DNA from: JACVRW01 sp034664085
Lineage (GTDB): Bacteria > Actinomycetota > Thermoleophilia > Solirubrobacterales > Thermoleophilaceae
Direction: 5' to 3'
Length of the DNA: 64,000 nt
NCBI GenBank assembly: GCA_034664085.1
Contig: JAXDII010000001.1
Coordinates: 14,561 to 78,560 of the forward strand
The notes beneath the pieces are model-generated. The model did not search any database, was not told where the DNA came from, and saw only the letters and a program-made list of their open reading frames with translations. The position numbers and the translations under genes were made by a program. Positions 25,702-33,582 of the stretch are shown piece after piece (position 1 is the first letter of the stretch; each line of letters begins with the position of its first letter).

Positions 25702-25718
25702 CTGACCGTGGCGGTCAG
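25702..25718. promoter_or_regulatory. Inverted repeat CTGACCG-TGG-CGGTCAG before the kinase operon
   Basis: Perfect 7-base arms with a 3-base spacer lie 12 bases upstream of the kinase ATG, just above the ribosome site. The position suits an operator for autoregulation by the LuxR-type partner or another factor. No second copy was noticed. Confidence 0.35.
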
Positions 25719-25765
25719 ATCGGGATCGAGCCTACTCCTCCGCCTGTTCGGCGTCTACAAGTGGC

Positions 25766-26359
25766 CTAGGAGGCGGACTCGCTCTGCTTCGGCAGCAAAG
25801 GGTGTCCGTCGACGACCGCCCCGGCGATGTCGATGAGCTTGCGGTTGGCCGTGCGCGCGTGGTCGCGCAGCATCGCGAAGGCGGCCGCCTCGTCGACCGA
25901 ATGGCGCTCCATCAGGATGCCCTTGGCCCGCTCGGTGACGGCGCGCCGCCCGAAGGCGCCCTCCAGGTCGTGGTACTCGGTGAAGCGCCGCAGGACGATG
26001 TCGATCGAGTTCTGCCAGTCGATCGGCTCGGCGTCGGTGATGTAGGCGAAGATGCCGCGTTTCGACGCCTCCTTCACGAAGGCGGGATCGGGCGCGTGGA
26101 TCAGGAGGATCACCGGGCAGGAGGCCTCTTGGACGATCTTCTCGATCAGGACGAGCGCGTGCTCGGAGCTCTCGCCCAGCCCCACGAGCGCGACGTCGGG
26201 TCGCTCCCTGGCGGTGACGGGGCCGACGTCGTTGACCTCGATCTCGCGGGCGATCACCTCATGTCCAAGCGAGGCCACGACCGGCGCCACGAGGGCCAGC
26301 CGGTCCCTCCGTTCGTTCGCGATCAGCACGCGCAGATGCTCTGTTTCGCGGTAGCTCAT
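25766..26359 (-). CDS. ANTAR-domain response regulator (RNA-binding antiterminator type)
   Basis: This 197-residue protein has a receiver-like N-terminal half (LRVLIANERRDRLALVAPVV; EIEVNDVG; VALVGLGESS) and a C-terminal ANTAR domain with AVTERAKGILMERHSVDEAAAFAMLRDHA. ANTAR proteins bind paired hairpins in nascent RNA to prevent termination. The usual receiver Asp appears as Gly in VALVGLGES, so it may be a pseudo-receiver not controlled by phosphorylation. It is divergent from the small gene at 26524. No target hairpin pair was identified. Confidence 0.87.
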   Translation of the reverse strand: MSYRETEHLRVLIANERRDRLALVAPVVASLGHEVIAREIEVNDVGPVTARERPDVALVGLGESSEHALVLIEKIVQEASCPVILLIHAPDPAFVKEASKRGIFAYITDAEPIDWQNSIDIVLRRFTEYHDLEGAFGRRAVTERAKGILMERHSVDEAAAFAMLRDHARTANRKLIDIAGAVVDGHPLLPKQSESAS

Positions 26360-26523
26360 CGGTTTGGCGACGAGCCACTGTATCGCGGACGCGCCGGTGG
26401 TACGCTGTCGCGAGCGCTTCGCCCCAGGCCACTGGCGGAGGGTGTTTCCGGCTCCAGCACTCGGCCGGCTGATGTTGTCGATCGTCCGCGGTCGGCACGC
26501 GATATCAGCGTTAGGAGCGAAGC

Positions 26524-26790
26524 ATGTCGATGTCCTCGCAGCAGCTGTCGGCCACCGAGGTCACCTGGGAGGGGCGCCTCGCCAACGAGGTCCGGGCGCA
26601 GGGCCAAATAGAGGCCGCATTCGATCGCGCCGATGCCTCCGAACGGGCCGGTGAGTTCGAGCACGCGCTCGAGTGGCTCGACAGGGCAGAGGCGCTGAGC
26701 GGCGACCTGTCCCCTGCCTACCGGGCGCAGCGCGAGCGCCTGGCTTGCCGGGTGACCCTGCAGCGGGCGCCGGCGCCCGGCGTGGGGTAG
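26524..26790 (+). CDS. Small hypothetical helical protein
   Basis: This 88-residue soluble protein is rich in charged helix (AFDRADASERAGEFEHALEW), resembling a single tetratricopeptide-like hairpin. AGGAG eight bases upstream supports the ATG. It precedes the anti-sigma-like ATPase gene by seven bases and probably shares its transcript. No family recognised. Confidence 0.6.
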   Translation: MSMSSQQLSATEVTWEGRLANEVRAQGQIEAAFDRADASERAGEFEHALEWLDRAEALSGDLSPAYRAQRERLACRVTLQRAPAPGVG

Positions 26791-26797
26791 GCCGGAC

Positions 26798-27205
26798 GTG
26801 CGGGCGCAACAACGATCCGACAGCGACCGCTTCGCCTTTCAGGTCTCAGGGGGTACGGAGGCCGGACACGCAGCTCGGCGGGCGGTGATCGCCGGCGATG
26901 GCGCGTTGCCGACCGCCGTGCGCGACGAGGTCCTGCTGCTCCTCACCGAGCTGGTGACCGATTCGGTGCGCCACGCCGGCGTCGGCCCCGAGCAGTCGAT
27001 TCAGGTCGAGGTGCGCTGGTCGCGAAAGCTGGTCCGGGTGGAGGTGACCGATCCGGGCACGCGCTTCACGCGGGTTCGCCTGCGCCCCAGGAACGAGTCC
27101 GGCGGCTGGGGCTTGTTCCTCGTCGACGGCGTGGCCGATCGCTGGGGGGTCATGCCCGCGGCGTCCGGCACGTGCGTGTGGTTCGAGATCGGCTTCGATA
27201 GGTGA
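26798..27205 (+). CDS. HATPase_c_2 protein, anti-sigma-factor (RsbW/SpoIIAB)-like
   Basis: This 135-residue protein is a stand-alone GHKL ATPase domain. The N box is LLLLTELVTDSVRHA, the G1 box VEVTDPGTRF, and the G2 region SGGWGLFLVDGVADRWG. Such proteins phosphorylate or sequester anti-anti-sigma factors and sigma factors in stress switches. No sigma or STAS partner gene is next to it; the ANTAR regulator nearby suggests a regulatory patch. GTG start; the stop overlaps the desaturase start (GTGA). Confidence 0.85.
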   Translation: MRAQQRSDSDRFAFQVSGGTEAGHAARRAVIAGDGALPTAVRDEVLLLLTELVTDSVRHAGVGPEQSIQVEVRWSRKLVRVEVTDPGTRFTRVRLRPRNESGGWGLFLVDGVADRWGVMPAASGTCVWFEIGFDR

Positions 27206-28200
27206 CCACGTCGACGTTGGAGCGCGGGTCCTGGAAGCCCCTCCTCGCTCCCTACGCCCGGCCGCACCTCGGACGCAGCCTCCTGGATCTCGCCACCTCC
27301 GTCGTGCCGTATCTCGGGCTGTCGGCCCTGATGTACCTGGCGCTCGACGTCTCGTACCTGCTGGTGCTCGCGCTCGCGATCCCCGCCGCCGGGTTCCTCG
27401 TGCGCACGTTCATCCTCTTTCACGACTGCACCCACGGCTCGTTCATGCCGTCGAAGCGCGCCAACGCCTGGGTCGGGCGGACCCTCGGGCTGATGGTGTT
27501 CGCGCCGTTCTCCAGCTGGCGCCACAGCCATGCCGTCCATCACGCGACCTCCGGTGACCTCGACCGGCGCGGCGTCGGGGACGTCCCCACGCTGACGGTC
27601 GCGGAGTACCGCTGCATGCCGTGGCGCAAGCGCCTCGGATACCGGCTGTTTCGGAACCCGCTCGTGATGTTCGGGCTCGGACCCTCCTTCGCGATGCTCC
27701 TGCTGCCGCGCCTGACGTCGCGCTCGGCGCGGCCGCGGATTCGCAACAGCGTGATCGGCACGGACGTCGCGCTGGTCGTGGTGATCGGCGCGCTCTGCTG
27801 GCTGATGGGGTGGCGCGAATACCTCGTCGTCCAGGCCCCGACGGTCCTGCTCGCGGGCAGCATCGGGGTCTGGCTGTTCTACGTGCAGCATCAGTTCGAG
27901 GACGCCTACTGGCAGAGCGCCGGCGACTGGACCTACGCGGACGCCGCGCTGCGCGGCAGCTCCCACCTGAAGCTCCCCACGGTCCTGCGGTTCTTCACCG
28001 GCAACATCGGGCTGCACCACGTCCACCACCTGAACGCCCGCGTCCCGAACTACAACCTGCAGCGCGCGCACGACGAGAACCCGGTCTTCCACGACGTTCC
28101 CACGCTGTCCCTTTGGGACGGACTGCGCGCCGTGCGGCTCAAGCTATGGGACGAGGAGCGTGCGCGGCTGGTCACCTTCGCGGAGGCGAACGCCGACTAG
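27202..28200 (+). CDS. Membrane fatty-acid desaturase, acyl-lipid type
   Basis: This 332-residue membrane protein carries the three histidine boxes of di-iron desaturases: HDCTHGSF, WRHSHAVHH and LHHVHHLNARVPNYNL. Two pairs of membrane helices lie between them (for example FLVRTFILF and VALVVVIGALCWLMG). The third box and length match the omega-6/delta-12 type found in actinobacteria. It would desaturate membrane acyl chains using O2 and reduced ferredoxin. The following methyltransferase gene overlaps its 3' end by 41 bases, which suggests that the new double bond is the methylation site. Confidence 0.92.
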   Translation: MTTSTLERGSWKPLLAPYARPHLGRSLLDLATSVVPYLGLSALMYLALDVSYLLVLALAIPAAGFLVRTFILFHDCTHGSFMPSKRANAWVGRTLGLMVFAPFSSWRHSHAVHHATSGDLDRRGVGDVPTLTVAEYRCMPWRKRLGYRLFRNPLVMFGLGPSFAMLLLPRLTSRSARPRIRNSVIGTDVALVVVIGALCWLMGWREYLVVQAPTVLLAGSIGVWLFYVQHQFEDAYWQSAGDWTYADAALRGSSHLKLPTVLRFFTGNIGLHHVHHLNARVPNYNLQRAHDENPVFHDVPTLSLWDGLRAVRLKLWDEERARLVTFAEANAD

Positions 28201-29125
28201 CTCGCCGGCGTTCGAAGCCGTCTTGGCCGACCGCGACGACCTCGAGTTCACGTACTCGCTGATCGATCGGATCTTCCGGCTCAGCCTTGGCGAGCTCGCG
28301 GACTTCAGCGGAGCGAAGTACGACGGCGACTTCTCGATCAGCCTCGCCGAAGCGCAGCGGCGCAAGCACGAGTACATCGCCGAGCAGATCGGGATCGGGC
28401 CGGGGCGGAGCGTGCTCGACCTCGGCTGCGGCTGGGGCCCGCTCCTGGACTTCGCCCGGCGCGAGGGCGCCACCGGGGTCGGCGTCACCCTGTCCGCGGC
28501 GCAGGCGGCGGCCTGCCGGCGCCACGGCCTCGACGTCCACCTGTACGACGCCCGCCGGGTCACGCGCGAGCGCTTCGGCTCGTTCGACGCCGTCGCCAGC
28601 CTCGGCGCGTTCGAGCACTTCTGCTCCCCCGAGGAGCACGGCGCCGGACTCCAGGAGGACGTCTATCGCGCACTGTTCACCCGGATCGCCAGCCTCTTGC
28701 CCGACGGCGGCCGGCTCTTCCTCCAGACGATGGTGTTCGGGCCGAACATGATCCCGCTGGAACGGATCGCCATCGACGCCCCGCGGGATTCCGACGCCTG
28801 GTACCTCGCCCTCATGGGCCGCCAGTTCCCCGGATCGTTCCTCCCCTACGGCGAGGACCAGATCGTTCGCAGCGCCGCGCCGCACTTCCGCCTGGTCTCG
28901 AGCAGCAGCGGTCGGCTCGACTACATCGAGACGATCCGCCAGTGGCGCAAGCGGTTCGCCGCGGCGAGCGCGAGAAAGACGCTGCTAAAGCTGCGGCTGC
29001 TCCCGCGCTGGCTCACCAGCGCCGACTTCCGGCTCGCGTTCACCTCGGGCGTCAGCGCCAACAGCGTCTGCTTCGAGCGCGAGCTGCTCGACCACCGCCG
29101 GCTCGTGCTGGAGAAGGCGGCGTGA
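28160..29125 (+). CDS. Cyclopropane-fatty-acid-synthase-like SAM methyltransferase
   Basis: This 321-residue protein has the class I methyltransferase fold with SAM motif VLDLGCGWGPLLDFARREG, GVTLSAAQ and FDAVASLGAFEHF, as in CFA and mycolic acid synthases. A KYDGDFSISLAEAQRRKHEYI start segment is also typical. It is shorter than Escherichia coli Cfa because the N-terminal lipid-binding domain is missing. The start overlaps the desaturase gene by 41 bases (GTG); a later TTG near 28222 is an alternative. Together they could make cyclopropane or methyl-branched membrane lipids. Confidence 0.85.
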   Translation: MRGWSPSRRRTPTSSPAFEAVLADRDDLEFTYSLIDRIFRLSLGELADFSGAKYDGDFSISLAEAQRRKHEYIAEQIGIGPGRSVLDLGCGWGPLLDFARREGATGVGVTLSAAQAAACRRHGLDVHLYDARRVTRERFGSFDAVASLGAFEHFCSPEEHGAGLQEDVYRALFTRIASLLPDGGRLFLQTMVFGPNMIPLERIAIDAPRDSDAWYLALMGRQFPGSFLPYGEDQIVRSAAPHFRLVSSSSGRLDYIETIRQWRKRFAAASARKTLLKLRLLPRWLTSADFRLAFTSGVSANSVCFERELLDHRRLVLEKAA

Positions 29126-29136
29126 CCCGTGTTCGG

Positions 29137-29415
29137 TCAGCCGCGCGGTGCGAGCACTTCCAGCAGGTCGCCGATCTTGCTCTCGCGCGCGAGCGGCTCG
29201 GGGAGCGTGCTGTGTTCGGTGAGCGTGTAGTGGTTGCGCCGGCCCTTGCGCTCGCGCTCGAGGTATCCGGCGGCCACGAGCTCGCCGACGATCCGGTGTG
29301 CCGTGCGTTCGGTGATGCCGACCTGGTCTCCGATCTCGCGCAGGCGGACGCTTGGGTCATGCGCGATGCAGAGCAGCACCTGGCCGTGGTTGCTCAGGAA
29401 GGTCCAGTTGGTCAT
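29137..29415 (-). CDS. Small winged-helix transcriptional regulator (MarR/ArsR-like)
   Basis: This 92-residue protein is a lone winged helix: TNWTFLSNHGQVLLCIAHD, the helix-turn-helix LREIGDQVGITERTAHRIV, and the wing LERERKGRRNHYTLTEH. An upstream in-frame start adds eight residues, but MTNWTFLSNHG is the usual beginning. A TATCTT box lies just upstream on its strand, so the leader would be very short. It is divergent from the zinc-ribbon protein gene and may regulate it or the lipid genes. Confidence 0.82.
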   Translation of the reverse strand: MTNWTFLSNHGQVLLCIAHDPSVRLREIGDQVGITERTAHRIVGELVAAGYLERERKGRRNHYTLTEHSTLPEPLARESKIGDLLEVLAPRG

Positions 29416-29498
29416 TCGCCACCAAAAGATACCGGACACGGATTTCTAGATTTGCCGTGCTAGTGTCGAACCCGATCTTCGACAGGAAAGGGACGCTC

Positions 29499-29825
29499 GT
29501 GCCCTATCTCAAGTGTGTGTCGTGCAGGATCCGCGTCTCGGCAGCAGCAGCCGGGGCGGACCCGACGGCGGCGTCCTGTCCCGGCTGTGACCAGCCGCTC
29601 GAACCGGCCGCCTCGCTCATCGAGGTGCTGGGGTTTCGCACGCCCCGCATCCACGACCACTCGGCCCTGCCGAGACGCCCTGACCGGGTGTCCGACATCT
29701 CCGGCGGCAGAGAGGCCGCCCAGGCTCAGCACGACGCCGAGCGCTGGCTCGACGACGGCGGCAGACCCTTGGCGTCGGCCCTCGCCGAATCGATTGCGCT
29801 GCCGCGACCCAGAGCGGGCCCGTGA
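29499..29825 (+). CDS. Zinc-ribbon-like hypothetical protein
   Basis: This 108-residue protein has two Cys pairs, CVSC (residues 6-9) and CPGC (27-30), arranged as a small zinc ribbon. A polar tail follows that includes REAAQAQHDAERWLDDG. AGGAAAGGGA upstream fixes the GTG start. It is coupled to the alpha/beta hydrolase gene (GTGA overlap). Similar small ribbon proteins are common in this bacterial group; function unknown. Confidence 0.65.
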   Translation: MPYLKCVSCRIRVSAAAAGADPTAASCPGCDQPLEPAASLIEVLGFRTPRIHDHSALPRRPDRVSDISGGREAAQAQHDAERWLDDGGRPLASALAESIALPRPRAGP

Positions 29826-30655
29826 ACGCGCCGGCGCCGGGGGACGGCACGATCGTCCTGATCCACGGCCTCTGGCTGACGCCGCTCAGCTGGGAGCACT
29901 GGATCGAGCGCTACCGGGCCCGCGGCCACGGGGTGCTCGCGCCGGCCTGGCCGCGCATGGACGTCCCGATCGAGGAGCTGCGCCGCGACGCCTCCGCGCT
30001 CGGCGGCCTGGGCATCACGGAGATCGTCGACCACTACGACCAGATCATCCGCACGCTCGACAGCCCGCCGATCATCATGGGCCACTCATTCGGGGGAGCG
30101 GTCGTCCAGCTGCTGCTGGACCGGGGCCTCGGCTCTGCGGGCGTCGCCATCCACCCCGCTCCCGTGAAGGGAGTGCTGCGGCTGCCGCCGTCCGCGCTGC
30201 GAGCCGCCTTCCCGGTGCTGCGCAACCCGGCCAACCGCAAGCGCGCGGTCGGGCTCACTCACGAGCAGTTCCACTACGCGTTCACGAACACGATGAGCGA
30301 AGCGGACTCGAAGGCGGCATACGAGCGCTACCACGTGCCCGGCTCCGGCCGGATGCTGTTCCAGGCCGCCACGGCGAACCTCAACCCCCGCGCCCCCAGC
30401 AAGGTCGACTTCCACAGCGCCGATCGCGCTCCGCTGCTGGTCTTCGGCGGCGACAAGGACCACACCGTCCCGACTTCGCTGAGCAAGGAGATCGCCACGC
30501 GCCAGAGCAAGGCCAGCTCGCCCACCGAGTACAAGGAATGGCTCGGTCGCAGCCACTTCACGTGCGGCCAGGAGGGCTGGGAGGCGGTGGCGGACTACGC
30601 GCTCGACTGGAGCACCCGGCAGGCCCCTGCGCTTCATCCGGCCGCTGCGCGATGA
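29822..30655 (+). CDS. Alpha/beta hydrolase
   Basis: This 277-residue protein has the hydrolase fold with IVLIHGLWLTPLSWEHW (oxyanion), nucleophile elbow MGHSFGGAVVQLLLD, acid in LLVFGGDKDHTVP and His in GRSHFTCGQEGW. The start and the APAWPRMD segment match a common actinobacterial group of soluble hydrolases. Its stop region overlaps the convergent amidase gene by 22 bases. Substrate unknown. Confidence 0.82.
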   Translation: MNAPAPGDGTIVLIHGLWLTPLSWEHWIERYRARGHGVLAPAWPRMDVPIEELRRDASALGGLGITEIVDHYDQIIRTLDSPPIIMGHSFGGAVVQLLLDRGLGSAGVAIHPAPVKGVLRLPPSALRAAFPVLRNPANRKRAVGLTHEQFHYAFTNTMSEADSKAAYERYHVPGSGRMLFQAATANLNPRAPSKVDFHSADRAPLLVFGGDKDHTVPTSLSKEIATRQSKASSPTEYKEWLGRSHFTCGQEGWEAVADYALDWSTRQAPALHPAAAR

Positions 30656-32031
30656 GCCTCGGGCACGCCTAGCGCCGTCTGCAGCTCGATCCCGCGGTCC
30701 AACAAGCCGGGCTCGTCGGCGGGCGCCCCGATCAGCGAGACCCCTACGGGCAGGCCGCTCCGCGTGCCGAGGCCGGCCGGGAGCGCGGCGACGGGGAACC
30801 CGGTCCAGTTCCAGTAGTGCGTGAAGGCGATGTAGGCGATCGCCTCGTCGGTGAAGAACGCGTCGTAGCCGTGGCCGCGGCGCGGCGCGACGATTGGGAC
30901 GGTCGGCTCGATCACTGCGTCGATGCGGTGCTCGGCCAGCCAGTCCACCCACTCCGCCGCGTGCTCTGTGCGCTGCATCTGGACGTCGCCGTACTCCGCC
31001 CCTGTCATCGCGCGCTCGTCGCCGTACTCGAGCAGCTCGCGCGTGGAGGTGCGCAGCTCCCGGCGGTCGGTCCCGAGGCGCTGATGGTGGCCGACCATGT
31101 CGGCGGTGAGCACGTCGAGGAAGTCGCTGCCGAGGTCGAGCGAGGCGGCGGGCGGCGGCGGCTCGACGACCTCGGCCCCCAGCTCGCGGCAGGCCGCCAC
31201 CGCGCGCTCCAGGCCCTCGGTGACGTCGGCGTCGGTCTCGACAACCGCAATTCGCGGCGACAGCGCTAGCCGCGCTCCGCTCAGCGAGGCGCCGCGGCTG
31301 CCCTGCTCCGCCCCGGTCAGAGCCTGCAGCGCGATCGCGCAGTCGGCGAGGCTGCGCGCCATCGGCCCGGCGTGGTCGAGGCTGGCGCTCAACGGCACGA
31401 CGCCGCGCAGCGGCAGCACGCCGCGCGTTGGCTTGATCGTCGAGGTGCCCGACAGTGCAGACGGGATGCGCAGCGAGCCGGCGGTGTCGGTGCCGGTGGC
31501 CAGCGGGATCATGTTGGCCGCCAGGGCGGCCGCGGAGCCGCCGCTCGAGCCCCCCGCCGTCCGGTCCAGCGCCCACGGGTTGCCGACCTGGTCGGTCGAG
31601 CCGCCCGCGGCGCACTCGTGCGTGTGCAGGTGCCCGACCAGCACGGCGCCCTGGCGCGCCAGCCGGGCCCAGACGTCGCAGTCGGCCTGCGGCTCCAGCC
31701 GAACCGCGCCGCTGGAGGCGGTCAGCGGCCGGCCCGCAACGCCGTAGAGGTCCTTCAGCCCGATCGGGATGCCGCAGAGCGCCGGCGCGGGGCCCAGCTC
31801 GGCGACGGCGCTCGCACTCAGCCGCTCGTCGGCGCGCGCGGCGGCGGCGCGCGCGTCCTCCTCGTAAAGCCGCACCCATGCGTTGATCGCGTCGGGCCGC
31901 CCGTCGAAGCTCGGCGGTCCGTCCGCGGCGACGCGCTCCAGGTGGGCCTCGAGCAGCTCGCTCGCCGTCATCCAGCGCTCGGCGAGCAGTGCCGAGCTCT
32001 CGCCCACGCTCAGCCCGGTGAGGTCCGTCAC
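30634..32031 (-). CDS. Amidase signature family enzyme
   Basis: This 465-residue protein has the amidase signature: Lys in IPIGLKDLYGVAG, the Gly/Ser region RTAGGSSGGSAAALAANM, and the catalytic Ser in TDTAGSLRIPSALSG. This Ser-cisSer-Lys triad hydrolyses amides. It is not part of a GatCAB set, since GatB and GatC are absent. The GTG start overlaps the SnoaL-like gene stop (GTGA), so the two are one operon. Substrate unknown. Confidence 0.88.
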   Translation of the reverse strand: MTDLTGLSVGESSALLAERWMTASELLEAHLERVAADGPPSFDGRPDAINAWVRLYEEDARAAAARADERLSASAVAELGPAPALCGIPIGLKDLYGVAGRPLTASSGAVRLEPQADCDVWARLARQGAVLVGHLHTHECAAGGSTDQVGNPWALDRTAGGSSGGSAAALAANMIPLATGTDTAGSLRIPSALSGTSTIKPTRGVLPLRGVVPLSASLDHAGPMARSLADCAIALQALTGAEQGSRGASLSGARLALSPRIAVVETDADVTEGLERAVAACRELGAEVVEPPPPAASLDLGSDFLDVLTADMVGHHQRLGTDRRELRTSTRELLEYGDERAMTGAEYGDVQMQRTEHAAEWVDWLAEHRIDAVIEPTVPIVAPRRGHGYDAFFTDEAIAYIAFTHYWNWTGFPVAALPAGLGTRSGLPVGVSLIGAPADEPGLLDRGIELQTALGVPEAHRAAAG

Positions 32032-32447
32032 GGTGTGGCCGCGGCCTGCGCCTCGCGCTCGGCGAACGCCGCGCGCCCCCGGTCCGGGTCGAAGTGGACC
32101 TCGTACTGGCGGACCGCCCCGTCGCGCCACAGCGACAGCTCCCACGAGAGCTGCTTGATCTCGAGGTCGCTCTCGTGGGTGGACCCGCGGTACTCCACGG
32201 TCGCGAGGATCCACTCGCCGACCGCCTTCATCGACTTGGGCTCGATCCGCATGGTCGCCCACGCCGCGCCCCAGCGCTCGATCAGCGCCCGGTAGTCGGC
32301 GCGTCCGCGGTACGTGCCCGACTCGAAGTTGGGGGGCGCCACGTACACCTCGACGTCCTCTCCGAACAGCTCGAGCATGCTGTCGAAGTCGCCTCGACCG
32401 TACAGCTCGTAGGCGCGTCTGCAGAGGGCCAGCGACTCCTCAGCCAT
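32028..32447 (-). CDS. SnoaL/NTF2-like (ketosteroid-isomerase fold) protein
   Basis: This 139-residue protein shows the NTF2-like cone: ALCRRAYELYGRGDFDSMLELFGEDVEVYV, YRGRADYRALIERW, and the ending GAVRQYEVHFDPDRGRAAFAE. Family members isomerise, cyclise or simply bind small molecules. ATG at 32447 is used; another ATG 15 bases earlier is possible. The 131 bases upstream (32448-32578) hold no recognised feature. Confidence 0.8.
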   Translation of the reverse strand: MAEESLALCRRAYELYGRGDFDSMLELFGEDVEVYVAPPNFESGTYRGRADYRALIERWGAAWATMRIEPKSMKAVGEWILATVEYRGSTHESDLEIKQLSWELSLWRDGAVRQYEVHFDPDRGRAAFAEREAQAAATP

Positions 32448-32578
32448 CGCGCGCAGAATCATATGCGGACCGCACCGAGGCCGGTTAGGCTGGCCGCGCG
32501 ACGCGAGCCTCGAGGTGGGCAAGGCCCGGCGATCGGGGCGGCCGATCCGGCGAGCGCCCCAGGCGCCTGCGAGCGCCG

Positions 32579-33004
32579 CTAGCCGCGGGGTGGGACCACC
32601 AGGACCGGCTGGCGCGCGACGTGCAGCAGCCGCTGCGTGACGCTGCCCACGATCAGCCCGGCGACCGGCGACAGGCCGCGCGTGCCGACCACGATCAGGT
32701 CCGCCCCCGCCTCGTCGGCGATCTCGGCGATCGCGGACGCCGGCCCGCCGAGCATGATCTGGCGGATCTCGACGCTCGTCTCGATGGCCTCGGCCGTGGC
32801 GATCTCCTCGGCCAGCCGGCGAATCTCCGCCTGGATCTCGTCCTCGGTGGCGATGATCGGGCCCCCGCCCTTGCCGACGACGTCCTGCTCCACGTGGGCG
32901 ATCACGAGCCTCGCTCCGTCCCGCTTCGCCAGCTCGACCGCCACCGGAGTGGCGTGGCGCGACCCATCCGACCCGTCCAGCCCAAGCACGATCGTCTTGA
33001 ACAT
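32579..33004 (-). CDS. Universal stress protein (UspA fold)
   Basis: This 141-residue protein is a single Usp domain. The start is TIVLGLDGSDGSRHATPVAVELA, and the ATP-binding signature GTRGLSPVAGLIVGSVTQRLL fits the GxxG-9x-GS pattern. The ending VARQPVLVVP is typical. ATP binding is therefore likely. It is divergent from a second Usp gene at 33101. Confidence 0.9.
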   Translation of the reverse strand: MFKTIVLGLDGSDGSRHATPVAVELAKRDGARLVIAHVEQDVVGKGGGPIIATEDEIQAEIRRLAEEIATAEAIETSVEIRQIMLGGPASAIAEIADEAGADLIVVGTRGLSPVAGLIVGSVTQRLLHVARQPVLVVPPRG

Positions 33005-33100
33005 CTTCCCCCCTTCGGGTTAACGGCTCTTCACTCCAATGGGCCACTTCGCCTGGAAGTCAATGGACACCGGGACGCCGAGCGGAGATACTCGCCGGCC

Positions 33101-33529
33101 ATGGTGTCCACCGTCGCCGTCGGCGTAGACGGGTCACCGACCGCCGCGGAGGCGGTCCGGATGGCCGCGGAGCTGGCGCGGCGCTTCGAGGCCGAGCTGG
33201 TGCTGCTGAGCGCCTTCCGCGAGCCGCACGGCACGAGCGGCGCCCCGATCGACGACGCGGTCGAGCTGCAGTGGGCGAACAACTCGGCGGCGCGCCTGCG
33301 CGAGACGCTCGCCCGCTCGGAGGACGATCTGCGGCGTGACGGCATCGAATGCCGCACGCTGATCGACGAGGGCGACCCCGGCGAGGTGCTCGTGCGCCTC
33401 GCCGAGGAGTGCGGCGCGGACGTGCTCGTGGTCGGCAACAAGGGCATGCAGCGGCGCGTGCTCGGCAGCGTTCCGAACACCGTCACGCACAGGGCGACCT
33501 GCTCGGTGCTGGTCGTCAAGACGACCTAG
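33101..33529 (+). CDS. Universal stress protein (UspA fold)
   Basis: This 142-residue Usp domain opens STVAVGVDGSPTAAEAVRMAAELARR and carries the nucleotide signature GNKGMQRRVLGSVPNTVTHRA. It ends CSVLVVKTT. It is about 25-30% similar by eye to its divergent neighbour, so the pair is probably an old duplication. The 96-base gap between them (33005-33100) should hold both promoters; no clear boxes were picked out. Confidence 0.9.
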   Translation: MVSTVAVGVDGSPTAAEAVRMAAELARRFEAELVLLSAFREPHGTSGAPIDDAVELQWANNSAARLRETLARSEDDLRRDGIECRTLIDEGDPGEVLVRLAEECGADVLVVGNKGMQRRVLGSVPNTVTHRATCSVLVVKTT

Positions 33530-33582
33530 CTGCGCCCCCGCGGGCGAACACAGCCTCCAGGCCGGCTAGTCTCGTCCGTTTG

